A program made the translations under genes and the position numbers. The notes under the pieces are model-generated. The model was not told the origin of the DNA and ran no database searches. It saw only the letters and a program-made list of their open reading frames with translations. 64,000 nt of DNA from Terriglobia bacterium (lineage in GTDB: Bacteria > Acidobacteriota > Terriglobia > Bryobacterales > Bryobacteraceae), in assembly GCA_010084195.1 (NCBI GenBank), contig RGPS01000006.1, forward strand, positions 1-64,000, in the 5' to 3' direction. Each line of letters opens with the position of its first letter. Positions within the stretch are counted from its first letter, which is position 1. Positions 26,358-36,268 of this stretch are shown here, in pieces.

Positions 26358-26570
26358 TTAAACAGCCTGCGCTGCCAAGGCTGCCTTTTGGGGGGCTGTC
26401 TTATTCTTGCTTCCGGGGGGACGACCGCGCTTCTTTGCCTCCGACATCCATGTCGGCGGCCTTCCGCGGCGACGACCGCGCCCGCTTGCGAGGCGTTCCA
26501 GACTCATGATCACCGCCTCCAACTGTGCCCGTTCCTGACGCAATTCGTTCAGGGTCCTGGTTACGTCCAT
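26358..26570 (-). CDS. Small AT-hook protein
   Basis: A 70-residue protein with AGGAG six bases before ATG 26570. An N-terminal helix (LNELRQERAQLEAVIMSLERL) looks like a short coiled coil, followed by two AT-hook-like motifs: GRRRGRPP near residue 36 and KKRGRPPGSKNK near 46. It probably dimerises and binds the minor groove of AT-rich DNA. It follows an AT-rich 200-bp intergenic region. Confidence 0.7.
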   Translation of the reverse strand: MDVTRTLNELRQERAQLEAVIMSLERLASGRGRRRGRPPTWMSEAKKRGRPPGSKNKTAPQKAALAAQAV

Positions 26571-26780
26571 CGGTAACTCCTGGTGATTAGGGTTCAGCCT
26601 GGCGAAATTGGCTTCCAGCCGTTGGTTCCGGATCGGGAACGAAAGCAGCAAAATACTAACCAAGCCTGGATAAATTTTAATCGCAAAAATAAACGCATTG
26701 CAAGCGCTTTTTTTCGCGAATAGAACTAAATTTAATTATCCGGTACCGGAACCAGGAACAACAGAACGTGAAGAAAGAAG

Positions 26781-28118
26781 CTAAACGGCCTTCTGCGCAC
26801 GCTTTCGCCAGTAAAAATAGAGCGGCAAACCGAGCAGCATCAGGGCAATGCCCAACAACGCCTGCGTGGGTTTGTCGCGCAAAGTCTGGACTTCCAGAAT
26901 GGTGGCCCCAACTAGAAATAGTCCGGGAACAACAGGATAGCCGAGGGTTTTGTAGGGCCGTTCCAGATCCGGGCGTTTCCTGCGCAGAACAAAAACGGAC
27001 GCGGTAGCCATCGCGTAGAGGATCCAGCTCCCGAAGATGACGAAGTTGTACAGGTCGTCATATTTGCCGGAAAGAACGAGAAGTCCGGACCAACCGGTCA
27101 GCATGATGATTGAGACGCCCGGCGTTTGGAAAACGGGGTGGACCCGGGCGGCAGACTGGAAGAAGAGACCGTCCCGGGCTGCCGCGTAGGGAACACGGGC
27201 ACCTGAAAGGATGGAGCCATTCAGGGCGGCAAAAATGGAGATCATGGCGGCAATGGAGACGGCGGCTGCGCCGGTGGGCCCCTGCACGCGGAGCATCATC
27301 TCGGCCGCGACTAGTTTGTGCGAGGCGACTTCAGCGGGAGTCAGAACCCGAAAATAGGCCCAATTCGCCAGCATATAGATGGCGATGACAAGAACCGTGC
27401 CCCCGATTAGGGCCAGAGGGAGGTTGCGTTTTGGATTTTTGACCTCAGATGCGACCATGCCGACGTTGTTCCAGCCGTCATAGGCCCAGAGGGCGGCCAC
27501 GAGGGCGGCGATAAACCCGGTACGAAGTGGTGGGATATCTGCCAGCGGGGTACTTACAGCGGGGTGGGAATAGAACAACCCCGCCGCGATGACGAAAGCT
27601 ATCAGGGCGACTTTCAGGACGGTGACAGCAACCTGGACGCCTCCACCGATGCGAACTCCAACGTAATTCACGCCGCCAAGGGCCAAAATGAGACCGAGAG
27701 CAAAAATCTGCCCATACTTGATGGGCAATGGGCCGATTGAGAACCAAACTCGCTCAAACTCGGGAATAAAGTGTGCCGTGTACTCAAAAAAGGCCGTAGC
27801 CAGCGTGGCAATCGAGCCGCTTTTGGCGACCGACAACTGAGTCCAGCTGTAGAGATAGCCCCAGACGGGGCCATACGCCTCCGTGAGATAGACGTATTCG
27901 CCGCCGGCGCCAGGCAAGGCGGCTGCCAGTTCGGCGTAGGTCAGGGCGCCGGCAAGCGTCAGGGCACCACCGACCACCCAAACAAGGAAAACCATCTCCA
28001 CCGACCCGACATTTTGGATCATGGTCTGGGGAACCCGGAAGATTCCACTGCCGATTACAGTTCCCACGACGATAGAAAGGGCTGCGGCCAGCCCCAAAGC
28101 TCTGCGTAGTTCGGTCAT
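26781..28118 (-). CDS. Amino acid permease, APC family
   Basis: A 445-residue membrane protein of the amino acid-polyamine-organocation family with 12 helices: ALSIVVGTVIGSGIFRVP is the conserved first helix with GSGIF, and AYDGWNNVGMVASEVKNPKRNLPLAL the central motif. ATG 28118 overlaps the stop of the sodium symporter (ATGA), so both are co-transcribed. Exact substrate is unknown. Confidence 0.9.
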   Translation of the reverse strand: MTELRRALGLAAALSIVVGTVIGSGIFRVPQTMIQNVGSVEMVFLVWVVGGALTLAGALTYAELAAALPGAGGEYVYLTEAYGPVWGYLYSWTQLSVAKSGSIATLATAFFEYTAHFIPEFERVWFSIGPLPIKYGQIFALGLILALGGVNYVGVRIGGGVQVAVTVLKVALIAFVIAAGLFYSHPAVSTPLADIPPLRTGFIAALVAALWAYDGWNNVGMVASEVKNPKRNLPLALIGGTVLVIAIYMLANWAYFRVLTPAEVASHKLVAAEMMLRVQGPTGAAAVSIAAMISIFAALNGSILSGARVPYAAARDGLFFQSAARVHPVFQTPGVSIIMLTGWSGLLVLSGKYDDLYNFVIFGSWILYAMATASVFVLRRKRPDLERPYKTLGYPVVPGLFLVGATILEVQTLRDKPTQALLGIALMLLGLPLYFYWRKRAQKAV

Positions 28119-29542
28119 ACACGTTTTCTCCAGCCAAAAAGGATACTGGCGACGTACCCGGTCGCAAATGTTGTGGTGCTGCCAATCATTACCCACCAGG
28201 TGAACGGGATTTTGGTGCCCAGTTTCACGAAGAGCATCATGATGGCCCCGGCGATTACACCCGCAATTGCGGCCCGCTCATCGGGTCGACGGGTGAGCAC
28301 GCCGAGCAGAAACACGCCCAGCAGAATTCCAAGTGTCACTGAGGCGATGGAAAGGCCGGATTCGAGGACGGAGCCCCATTGGCTGGCAACCAGCGCGATC
28401 GCGATAAGGACTGCACCCCAGGCTACCGTGGCCAGGCGGGAGATTTTAAGGTAGTGCGCGGGGGAATGGCGGTCGTGCGTCATGGGCTGATAGAAATCGA
28501 TCACCGTGGCAGAAGCCAGCGAATTGAGGGCAGCCGAGAGATTCGCCATCGCAGCGGCAATGATGGCCGCCATGGCAAGCCCGGCGATCCCGACCGGCAA
28601 CGCCTCCCAGATAAAGGTGGGGTAAAGGCGGTCCATGGGCCCGGCAGGGGCCTTGCCTTCCTTCAGCACCCAAAGCAGGACACCAATGGTGAGAAACAGG
28701 CAGAACTGAACGAAGATGACGCCCCAGCTGGAAAGCAGAGCGAGACGGCTTTCGCGTTGATTTTTGGCACTGAGCAGGCGTTGGACCACCAGTTGATCGG
28801 TGCCGTGGCTGGCAGTGGTCAGGAAACAGCCGCCGACAAGGCCCGCCCAGAATGTGTAGGGCGTGGTCCAGGACCAGTGGAAATCGAAAACCTGGAACTT
28901 ACCGGCTGCCGCAACCGTGTCCAGGGCCGAGCCAATCCCGCCCGGCAGTTTGTCACCCAGAACAATCAGGCTGACGACGGCACCGAGGACGTACATGCCC
29001 ATCTGCAGGACATCTGTCCAGATGACGGCCGTCATCCCCCCTTCAAAGGTGTAAAACAGTGTCAGGCAAACGATCACCACAATGGATGTGAGGCCCCCGG
29101 TATGGAGAATGATTCCGATCACAATGGAGATGGCGAAGACCCGGACACCTTCCGCAAGCGAACGAGTGATGAGGAAAATTCCGGCCGTTACCTTCCGCAC
29201 ATTGGGGCCAAACCGGCGCTGCATCAGTTCGTAGGCCGTAAAAAACTGCCCGGAAAAGTACTGGGGGAGAAAAATAGTGGAGATGACAACCCTGGCCAGG
29301 AGATAGCCGAAGACCACCTGGAGGAAGACGTAGCTGCCCCCGAAGGCCAGCGGCGGAGTTCCAATAATGGTGAGAGTACTGGTCTCCGCGGAGACGATGG
29401 AGAGCGCAATCGCCCACCAGGGAGCATTTTGGCCTCCCAGGAAGTAGTCTTTCAGGGTCTTCTGGGATTCTTTGAAGCGCGCGCCGAACCAGGTTACACC
29501 AAGAAGGTAGGCGGCAATTATGGCTAGATCTATCAGTCGCAA
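28115..29542 (-). CDS. Sodium:solute symporter, SSS family
   Basis: A 475-residue protein with about 13 membrane helices. LIDLAIIAAYLLGVTWFGARF and LSIVSAETSTLTIIGTP, the sodium-binding unwound region, are typical of SSS proteins. AAIIAAAMANLSAALNSLA lies in the conserved helix 8-9 region. It pairs with the APC permease in an operon; perhaps both import related amino compounds. Confidence 0.88.
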   Translation of the reverse strand: MRLIDLAIIAAYLLGVTWFGARFKESQKTLKDYFLGGQNAPWWAIALSIVSAETSTLTIIGTPPLAFGGSYVFLQVVFGYLLARVVISTIFLPQYFSGQFFTAYELMQRRFGPNVRKVTAGIFLITRSLAEGVRVFAISIVIGIILHTGGLTSIVVIVCLTLFYTFEGGMTAVIWTDVLQMGMYVLGAVVSLIVLGDKLPGGIGSALDTVAAAGKFQVFDFHWSWTTPYTFWAGLVGGCFLTTASHGTDQLVVQRLLSAKNQRESRLALLSSWGVIFVQFCLFLTIGVLLWVLKEGKAPAGPMDRLYPTFIWEALPVGIAGLAMAAIIAAAMANLSAALNSLASATVIDFYQPMTHDRHSPAHYLKISRLATVAWGAVLIAIALVASQWGSVLESGLSIASVTLGILLGVFLLGVLTRRPDERAAIAGVIAGAIMMLFVKLGTKIPFTWWVMIGSTTTFATGYVASILFGWRKRV

Positions 29543-29787
29543 GGGCTTCCGGCGATTGTAACAACAAGCTCAGGAACTTCTGTAGCGACGCCAACGTCCA
29601 AAACGGCGTGGGCAGGTTTTACCCGGCAGCATTTTACCCGGCAAAGACGGGAACGATTGCCCGGAGCGGAACGTGTTCGATATACTCCGGTTTTGCCATG
29701 TGTCTTGATGTATTCTTTTAAGACTGGTGAAATTCGTGGGACACGGTTTCTCAGTGAATGGCTCATAGCAGCGGGAGGCAATGGAAA

Positions 29788-31032
29788 GTGGATTTTCGTC
29801 TAGTTAGAACAGCATTGGTGGCAGCGGTGCTCGCCGCTTTACCGTCGACCGTTTTGGGCCAGTATAAGGACCAGGCGGAGAGCGATGTCGCCCAGGCCGC
29901 GGGCAAGGAAACGGATCTTCAGAAAAAGATCGACAAGCTGAAGGAATGGGAACAAAAATACCCGGACAGCCAGCTCAAGGGCCAGCGCACGCTCATGGTT
30001 GCCCAAGCCCTGCTCGGTCTCACCACGCCTGCATATGGCAAGGCCGGCCCTGCCGAGCTCCTCGATGGGTCTGAGAAGGCTGGCAGACAGTTGGCAGACA
30101 ACCTGGATAACTTTTTCGCAACGAGCAACAAGCCGGCTGCCGTGACGGATCAACAGTGGGCCGATGCCAAGAAGCAGTTCGGCATGGGCGTCCACTCCTC
30201 ACTCGGCTGGATCTACTACACCCAGAAGAAGAACCCCCAGGCGGAAACCGAATTCAAAGCTGTGCTGGGCATGGATCAGAATCAGGCACAGGTTTCTTAT
30301 TGGCTGGGAAGCGCGATCATCCGCCAGAACAAACCGGAGCGGTACTCGGAAGCTCTTTACTCCTTCGCGCGCTCGATCTCAGTGACGGGCGCAAGCGCCC
30401 TGGCTCCGGCTGCGGCTACGGCTGCGGACGCCTTTCTGAAGAAAGCCTACGTGGGTTATCACGGGGACGACTCTGACCTGGACAAGCTGAAGGCTGCCGT
30501 CGCCGCCGGTCCGCTTCCAGCCGCGGACTATCACATCCGTAGTATTGAAGAAATCGAAAAAGAGAAGTTCGCCAACGAAGATGAGTTCAACAAGGCGCAT
30601 CCCGATGTTGCCCTGTGGCGCCAGCTTCGCGGTGCACTGAAGGCTGACGGGGGAGATGCTTACTTCGCGAACGTGAAGGAAACGCAGATTCCCCCCGATG
30701 CGATCGGGATGTTCAAGGGCAAGATTGTCGCCGTGAACGACAAAGACCTTGTGATCAATGTTGATTCCGCCGCAGGCGATGCGACGTTGAAATTTGACAA
30801 AACGGTAAACGTCAACAAAGCGGTAATCAACGTTGGCGACGCCATTGAGTTCAAGGCCGTGGTGGATGCCTTTGCCAAGGACCCTTACATGCTGACCATG
30901 TTGGTGGACGAGCCGAAGGACAGCATTAAGGGTCTGGCCGATAACGCGTTCGCAGCTCCGGTTAGTGCGAAAAAGCCGGCGGTCAAGAAGGCTGTGGTCA
31001 AAGCCGGCCCGAAGGGACCCGCCAAGAAGTAA
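29788..31032 (+). CDS. Secreted TPR-like hypothetical protein with Lys/Ala-rich tail
   Basis: The GTG at 29788 is chosen because GGGAGG lies nine bases upstream and it directly opens a signal peptide (VDFRLVRTALVAAVLAALPSTVLGQ); an ATG at 29758 lacks a ribosome binding site. The protein has TPR-like helices in the middle (SLGWIYYTQKKNPQAETEFK) and an AKKPAVKKAVVKAGPKG tail. It contains a small OB-like region (FKGKIVAVNDKDLVINVD). No known family. Periplasmic or outer membrane-associated by signal. Confidence 0.72.
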   Translation: MDFRLVRTALVAAVLAALPSTVLGQYKDQAESDVAQAAGKETDLQKKIDKLKEWEQKYPDSQLKGQRTLMVAQALLGLTTPAYGKAGPAELLDGSEKAGRQLADNLDNFFATSNKPAAVTDQQWADAKKQFGMGVHSSLGWIYYTQKKNPQAETEFKAVLGMDQNQAQVSYWLGSAIIRQNKPERYSEALYSFARSISVTGASALAPAAATAADAFLKKAYVGYHGDDSDLDKLKAAVAAGPLPAADYHIRSIEEIEKEKFANEDEFNKAHPDVALWRQLRGALKADGGDAYFANVKETQIPPDAIGMFKGKIVAVNDKDLVINVDSAAGDATLKFDKTVNVNKAVINVGDAIEFKAVVDAFAKDPYMLTMLVDEPKDSIKGLADNAFAAPVSAKKPAVKKAVVKAGPKGPAKK

Positions 31033-31060
31033 ACCGTACCTTACCTCAGGAGAAGATTAC

Positions 31061-31104
31061 CCGCCGCCGGACGCGCCTCCCGCTTCCGGCGGCGGTTCCT
31101 GTTT
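31061..31104 (+). terminator. Rho-independent terminator after the TPR-like gene
   Basis: CCGCCGCCGGA (31061-31071) and TCCGGCGGCGG (31085-31095) form a perfect 11-bp stem with a 13-base loop, followed by TTCCTGTTT. It lies 28 bases after the stop and just before the next gene start. Confidence 0.65.
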
Positions 31105-31109
31105 CAGCC

Positions 31110-32141
31110 ATGCCACTTAACGAAACTTTCCTGCATAACCGCCTTGTCGTCCGGCTGGAGAACGACCAGATTCGCGTCAGCGTCACGGTTGAGGGCGGCC
31201 ACATTGCCGAGATCCTCGACAAGGCCACCGGGGTCAACCCGATGTGGCTGCCACCCTGGCCCACCATCGAGATCAGTCAGTGGTCGCCGGAAACGTATCC
31301 CGAGTACGGCAACGACTCGGAAAGTAAGCTGCTGGCGGGCATCATGGGGCATAATTTGTGCCTTGATATGTTCGGTCCACCTTCGGAAGAGGAAGCGCGC
31401 GCAGGGATGGTGGCACACGCCGAAGCCGGGATCGTTACATGGAAGTTTACCGCCACAGACGACGGCGTGAGCGGGCGCTGTGTGCTGCCTGCATCCCAGC
31501 TGGCGTGCACGCGGACGCTGCGCCTGGAGGGCCGCAGGGTCTGTATCCAGGAAACAATCGAGAATTTGTGTGCGCTGGACCGACCGATTGCGTGGACGCA
31601 GCACGTGACGCTGGGGCCTCCTTTTGTGGCCAACGGGAAGACCGAATTCCGCCTGCCTGGGACAAAGTCCAGAGGCATTGGGGAGACCACCGATTTTGAA
31701 TGGCCGATGCACCCAATGGCTGACGGCAGCGTGCGAGATCTCCGGGTTTATCCAGAGGCCGCCTCATCTTCCAGTTTCACGACACACCTGATGGACCCGA
31801 AGGCGGATAACGCCTGGTTCGTTGCCTGGTCGCCCGAGTCGAATGTGGCGCTTGGATACGTGTGGAGCCGGGCCGATTTCCCGTGGCTCGGGATATGGGA
31901 GGAGAACTGCAACCGCCCCCATGCGCCATGGCTCGGCCGGACAAAGACGCGGGGCATGGAATTCGGCGTCTCGCCATTTCCGGAGACCCGCAGGCAAATG
32001 CTGGAACGCGGCACGATGTACGGGGAAGCAGGCTACCGCTGGATACCGGCGGGAGGTCGCCTGACGGCGCAGTACTACGCCGCCATTACCCCGGCAGCGG
32101 CTATTCCGGAGTCGCTGGAGGCTTTCGAAGCCTTGCTCTAA
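31110..32141 (+). CDS. Aldose 1-epimerase-like (galactose mutarotase fold) protein
   Basis: A 343-residue cytoplasmic beta-sandwich protein. VRLENDQIRVSVTVEGGHIAEI is like the first strands of aldose epimerase-fold proteins, and WTQHVTLGPPFV and LGIWEENCNRPHAPW fit the central ligand cavity of this fold. The catalytic His/Glu pair is not securely placed, and some members bind but do not turn over sugar. Substrate is unknown. Confidence 0.68.
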   Translation: MPLNETFLHNRLVVRLENDQIRVSVTVEGGHIAEILDKATGVNPMWLPPWPTIEISQWSPETYPEYGNDSESKLLAGIMGHNLCLDMFGPPSEEEARAGMVAHAEAGIVTWKFTATDDGVSGRCVLPASQLACTRTLRLEGRRVCIQETIENLCALDRPIAWTQHVTLGPPFVANGKTEFRLPGTKSRGIGETTDFEWPMHPMADGSVRDLRVYPEAASSSSFTTHLMDPKADNAWFVAWSPESNVALGYVWSRADFPWLGIWEENCNRPHAPWLGRTKTRGMEFGVSPFPETRRQMLERGTMYGEAGYRWIPAGGRLTAQYYAAITPAAAIPESLEAFEALL

Positions 32142-32200
32142 GGCCCACGCCCCCCCAAGAGCGCACCCGCGTGGGGCCCTATCATCTAATTCGGCAGCTA

Positions 32201-34297
32201 ATGACAACAACCTCCAACCCAACCGGCACAACCCCAACGCATACCAGGTGGGACGCATGGCTCTACGCGCTGACCATCTTCATCTCCGCGTTCCTGTTGT
32301 TCCAGGTGCAACCGATGATCGCCAAGATGATTCTGCCGTGGTTTGGCGGTACCTCGGCTGTCTGGAGCACCTGCATGCTGTTCTTCCAGATGGCATTGTT
32401 GTTGGGCTATGTCTACGCGCACTGGCTGCACGCCCTGCCCCCGCGACGCCAGGCCATTGTCCACTCGTGCCTGCTGGTTCTGAGTCTGGCGGTGCTGCCG
32501 GTATTGCCCAACGCGACATGGAAGCCAACGGACGCCAGCGACCCGTCGTGGCTGATTCTGGGCCTGCTCAGCGTCACGATCGGCTTGCCGTACCTCGCGC
32601 TTTCGACGACCAGCCCCCTTTTGCAGTCGTGGTACGCGCGGCGCGCCGGTTCAGTGCCCTACCGCCTGTTTGCGCTGTCCAATTTCGCGTCCATGCTGGC
32701 GCTGCTCAGCTATCCGATTCTGATTGAACCAGCGTTCACTGTTCGAACGCAGAGCTGGGCCTGGTCCACCGGGTACGCGGTCTTCACCATCTCCTGCGCT
32801 GCGGCGGCCTGGATCGCAGCTCGCGGGCAGGATTCGACACGAAAAAACGAACCGAGAGTGACAGTACCTGAGGGCCCCGCCCCCACAGCAGCGCTTCGCA
32901 CCCTCTGGATCGCACTGGCCGCCTGTGCCTCCACCTTGCTGCTGGCTGTCACGACATTCCTGACCTCGGACATCGCGGCGATTCCGTTCCTCTGGGTCTT
33001 GCCGCTGGCCGTCTACCTGATTACCTTCATCCTGTGCTTTGAATCGAATAAGATTTATCACCGGGGTGTTTTTTATCCCCTGCTGGTGGGGGCCCTCGGG
33101 TGCTTCGCTTATTTCCTGGATGACGATTCCATGGGCTCGAACATGGTTCTTATCATCGCCCTGCTGGCGCTGTCGCTCTTCGTCTGCTGCATGGTCTGTC
33201 ACGGTGAGCTGGCGAGGCTGAAGCCGCATCCCAGTCGCCTGACGGGCTATTACGTGATGATCTCGATCGGCGGGGCAATCGGAGGTCTCTTCGTGGGGCT
33301 GCTGGCCCCGAATGTATTCAACGGATACCACGAATTTCCCTTGTCACTGGGGCTTTGTGCCGGCCTCGCGGCCTATTTGCTGTTTCGGGACTGGGACAAT
33401 GTCGGCCCGGCGAAGTATCGCCAGGCAGTGGCGTTTGTCCTGATCACGGCGGTTGTCGGCTATGCAACCTACGTGGTGAAGGTGGAGCGCTATAAAATCA
33501 GTGGTTACAAGGCCATCGCCCGGAACTTCTATGGTCAGCTTCGCGTGGAAGACGACGGTAAAGTAACCGAACCGGACGCATACCGAAAACTGCTGCATGG
33601 GCGTATCGATCATGGGATCCAGATGCACGACCCCAAGTTGCGGCGAACTCCCGTGGCGTATTTCTGCGAAGCGAGTGGCATTGGCCATGCGATGCAGGCT
33701 CGTCCGGTCGGGGTACCGTGGAAGGTGGGCATTGTGGGCCTCGGGGCCGGAGCCCTGGCACCCTACGGCAAGCCCGGCGACACGTTCCGGATCTATGAGA
33801 TCAACCCTTTGGTACTCGACATGGCCAATGAGTGGTTCACGTACCTGAAAGACACGCCGGCCAAGGTTGAGGTGGCGCTGGGTGACGGTCGTCTGGTGCT
33901 GGAGCGGGAACCCTCCCAGCAGTTCGACCTGCTGGTAATGGATGCCTTCTCCGGAGATTCGGTCCCGGTTCATCTGATCACGAAAGAGGCTTTCGACACC
34001 TACTTCCGCCACCTGAAGCCGGGTGGAATCCTGGCCGTGAACACCAGCAATCGGTACCTGGACCTGCAACCAGTGATGGAACGGGCGGCGACGGCGTTCG
34101 GCAAGAAGGCGATTAACTTCGATTATTGGGCTAAGGATGACGAACTCCTGTGCAGTTCTTCGTCCTGGGTACTTCTGGTGGACGGCAGCCTGGCGGCGTC
34201 ATCGGAAGCCCTCAAGACAGGAAAAGTTCTGACTCCGTTCACAAAGTTCCGGATGTGGACTGACGATTTTTCCAACATGTTGAGCATCCTGCAATAG
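32201..34297 (+). CDS. Membrane-anchored spermidine synthase-like protein
   Basis: A 698-residue protein from ATG 32201. About 480 N-terminal residues carry roughly 11-12 membrane helices (YALTIFISAFLLFQVQPMIA first), followed by a C-terminal spermidine synthase-like Rossmann domain: GIVGLGAGALAPYGKPGDTF, YEINPLVLDMANEWF, LGDGRLVLE and VMDAFSGDSVPVHLITKEAF. The expected polyamine-binding sequence is not clear, so activity as an aminopropyltransferase is uncertain; a different S-adenosyl-type substrate is possible. Stands alone here. Confidence 0.75.
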   Translation: MTTTSNPTGTTPTHTRWDAWLYALTIFISAFLLFQVQPMIAKMILPWFGGTSAVWSTCMLFFQMALLLGYVYAHWLHALPPRRQAIVHSCLLVLSLAVLPVLPNATWKPTDASDPSWLILGLLSVTIGLPYLALSTTSPLLQSWYARRAGSVPYRLFALSNFASMLALLSYPILIEPAFTVRTQSWAWSTGYAVFTISCAAAAWIAARGQDSTRKNEPRVTVPEGPAPTAALRTLWIALAACASTLLLAVTTFLTSDIAAIPFLWVLPLAVYLITFILCFESNKIYHRGVFYPLLVGALGCFAYFLDDDSMGSNMVLIIALLALSLFVCCMVCHGELARLKPHPSRLTGYYVMISIGGAIGGLFVGLLAPNVFNGYHEFPLSLGLCAGLAAYLLFRDWDNVGPAKYRQAVAFVLITAVVGYATYVVKVERYKISGYKAIARNFYGQLRVEDDGKVTEPDAYRKLLHGRIDHGIQMHDPKLRRTPVAYFCEASGIGHAMQARPVGVPWKVGIVGLGAGALAPYGKPGDTFRIYEINPLVLDMANEWFTYLKDTPAKVEVALGDGRLVLEREPSQQFDLLVMDAFSGDSVPVHLITKEAFDTYFRHLKPGGILAVNTSNRYLDLQPVMERAATAFGKKAINFDYWAKDDELLCSSSSWVLLVDGSLAASSEALKTGKVLTPFTKFRMWTDDFSNMLSILQ

Positions 34298-34329
34298 CGC
34301 TCGCGGGGGCTTGCCGTTATCCTAATAGC

Positions 34330-35271
34330 TTGATCGTTACCCTGACCATGAATCCGGCGATGGACCGGACCATCAGCGTGGATCGTCTTGCCTTTGACGA
34401 CCGCGCGTATATTCTGTCGAGCAATGATTCGCCGGGAGGCCGCGGGATCAATGCTTCCTGTGTGATTCATTCGTTCGGAGGCTCAACCCTGGCCATCATC
34501 CCGACCGGAGGGGACCATGGGGAACGCTTCGAGCATTCGCTGAATAGCTGTGGCTTCCAGGTGGCCACCGTTCCGATTCGGAATGACATCCGCCTGAATC
34601 TGACCATCACAGACCGCCACGGCCTGACCATCAAATTGAACGAAATTGGACCACGCATGGCCCAACTGGAGATTGACGACGTTGAAAAAGCGGTGGTCAG
34701 CCGGCTGGATCAGGCTGAGTGGCTGGCTCTCTGCGGCAGCCTGCCACCGGGTGTGCCTTCTGATTTTTACGCGCGGCTGATTGCACGGGCAAAGGCAAAG
34801 GGGGTGAAAACACTGCTCGATACCGACGGTGAAGCCCTCTCGCAGGGAATTGAGGCCGGGCCCACCATTGTTACGCCGAACCAGCAGGAAACCGAGCGGT
34901 TGCTGAACACCGTTTTGCTGACCAAAACGTCGGCGATCGCGGCAGCGAAGCGCATCCACACGCTGGGGGCCTCGACAGTAGTCATTTCCTTGGGGAGCCG
35001 AGGGGCTATTGGCCTGATGTCAGAACCCGGCCTCGCCATGTGGGAAGCGATACCACCCCGGATCGATGCTATTTCGCCGATCGGAGCGGGTGACGCGATG
35101 GCTGCTGCCATCCTTTGGTCGTTAGCGAAGAAAGATGAGTTCGCAGATGCGTTGCGTTGGGGAGTCGCCGCAGGTACAGCCTCAGCGAAACTACCCGGAA
35201 TGAGCTTTGCTTCGCTCGAACAAACCGGCGAGGTCTACCAGGAAGTAGACGTCAGGCAGATTCAGCTGTAG
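34330..35271 (+). CDS. PfkB-family kinase, 1-phosphofructokinase-like
   Basis: A 313-residue ribokinase-fold enzyme starting at TTG 34330 (MIVTLTMNPAMDRTISVDRL). NDSPGGRGINASCVIHSFGG binds the sugar, LALCGSLPPGVPSDFYARLI is the hydroxyl/phosphate loop and ISPIGAGDAMAAAIL holds the catalytic Asp. It resembles FruK, LacC or PfkB; the substrate within that group is not certain. Confidence 0.85.
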   Translation: MIVTLTMNPAMDRTISVDRLAFDDRAYILSSNDSPGGRGINASCVIHSFGGSTLAIIPTGGDHGERFEHSLNSCGFQVATVPIRNDIRLNLTITDRHGLTIKLNEIGPRMAQLEIDDVEKAVVSRLDQAEWLALCGSLPPGVPSDFYARLIARAKAKGVKTLLDTDGEALSQGIEAGPTIVTPNQQETERLLNTVLLTKTSAIAAAKRIHTLGASTVVISLGSRGAIGLMSEPGLAMWEAIPPRIDAISPIGAGDAMAAAILWSLAKKDEFADALRWGVAAGTASAKLPGMSFASLEQTGEVYQEVDVRQIQL

Positions 35272-35289
35272 CGGCGCACGTGCCGTAAC

Positions 35290-35751
35290 TTACTCGGCGA
35301 TCTCGTCTTTCAGCTCGTTGTATACGCAGGCGGCTTCGGCGTCGTCGTGTGTCTTCTGCGCGTCAACTACCTGCAGCCACTGGCCGAGAAGCTTGGCAGG
35401 GTCACCGGCGAGGTCGATCCGAATGGAGTTCCGGACTTCATTTTTTTCAAGAAAAACGGCGTCTATGCCGGTAGCGGTAGGCCGCAGATCGAGGCGTTGA
35501 CTGAGGGCTTCGAGACGAAGGGACGCCCCCAGCCAGAAAAGGCCAATGCGAACGCGGCGCTGGTGGCCGGCGACCGCGGCCTGACGCATCAGTTTGGCCG
35601 TCCAGTCGGCGGTCTTCAGCTTTTCAGCCCAGGGAGCAGCTGCACGTTCATCGTTCCTGCGCGCAGTTCTTTGATTCGAGTCTTCAAACCCCGAACCCTC
35701 GTTACCCTCAAGGGCTTTTAGGTTATTCTCCAGATTGTCGAGGAAGCTCAT
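35290..35751 (-). CDS. Hypothetical protein
   Basis: A 153-residue protein (MSFLDNLENNLKALEG at the N terminus) with an acidic C terminus. The central region MRQAAVAGHQRRVRIGLFWLG and VFLEKNEVRNSIRIDLAGDP look like mixed alpha/beta with no signal peptide or known motif. It lies alone between the PfkB gene and a decayed region. Confidence 0.5.
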   Translation of the reverse strand: MSFLDNLENNLKALEGNEGSGFEDSNQRTARRNDERAAAPWAEKLKTADWTAKLMRQAAVAGHQRRVRIGLFWLGASLRLEALSQRLDLRPTATGIDAVFLEKNEVRNSIRIDLAGDPAKLLGQWLQVVDAQKTHDDAEAACVYNELKDEIAE

Positions 35752-35894
35752 CAGTTAAACCATTGTCTCGCGTCGCCTTGTGCGGCAGCAGGATTCTGTG
35801 CGATGTGGAATAAACACCCGATGTCGTTCCATCTGGCATTGATGCGCGACGACTGACAGCAGAGGGCACACCGGGGGCTGAGGGCTCTGGACGA

Positions 35895-36268
35895 TTCGCG
35901 CCGTTGTTCCGGATCTGACGAACGGCAAGACCTGTCCTCCGACAGCTCAGCACGCCATTCGACAGGGTAAGATTGTGGCCAGGAACATCGCAGCAACAAT
36001 CGATGGCCTGCCGCTGAAGCCGTTTGGTTTCAAAATGTTGGGAATGCTGGCGGCAATTGGACGACGGACCGGCGTGGCACAGATCCTCGGCTTCCGATTC
36101 TCCGGCTTGATTGCCTGGTTCCTCTGGCGGACTCTACCTGGCTAAACTACCGAGAATGGAGAAGAAGGTCAGGGTAGCTCTGGACCGGACCCTGGATCTG
36201 TTCTTCAGCAAGGACATTGTGCAATTTCAAACACGGCGTTTGGACGGAGGCCATACTGTGGGACAGAC
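35895..36268 (+). pseudogene. NDH-2 NADH dehydrogenase, C-terminal relic
   Basis: Without a start codon, the + strand reads PPTAQHAIRQGKIVARNIAA, FGFKMLGMLAAIGRRTGVAQ and FSGLIAWFLWRT, then, after a frame change at about 36132, YLAKLPRMEKKVRVALDRTL and DLFFSKDIVQF. This is the conserved C-terminal end of type II NADH:quinone oxidoreductases. The upstream FAD/NAD domains are absent. So it is a 5'-truncated and frameshifted gene remnant. Confidence 0.82.
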
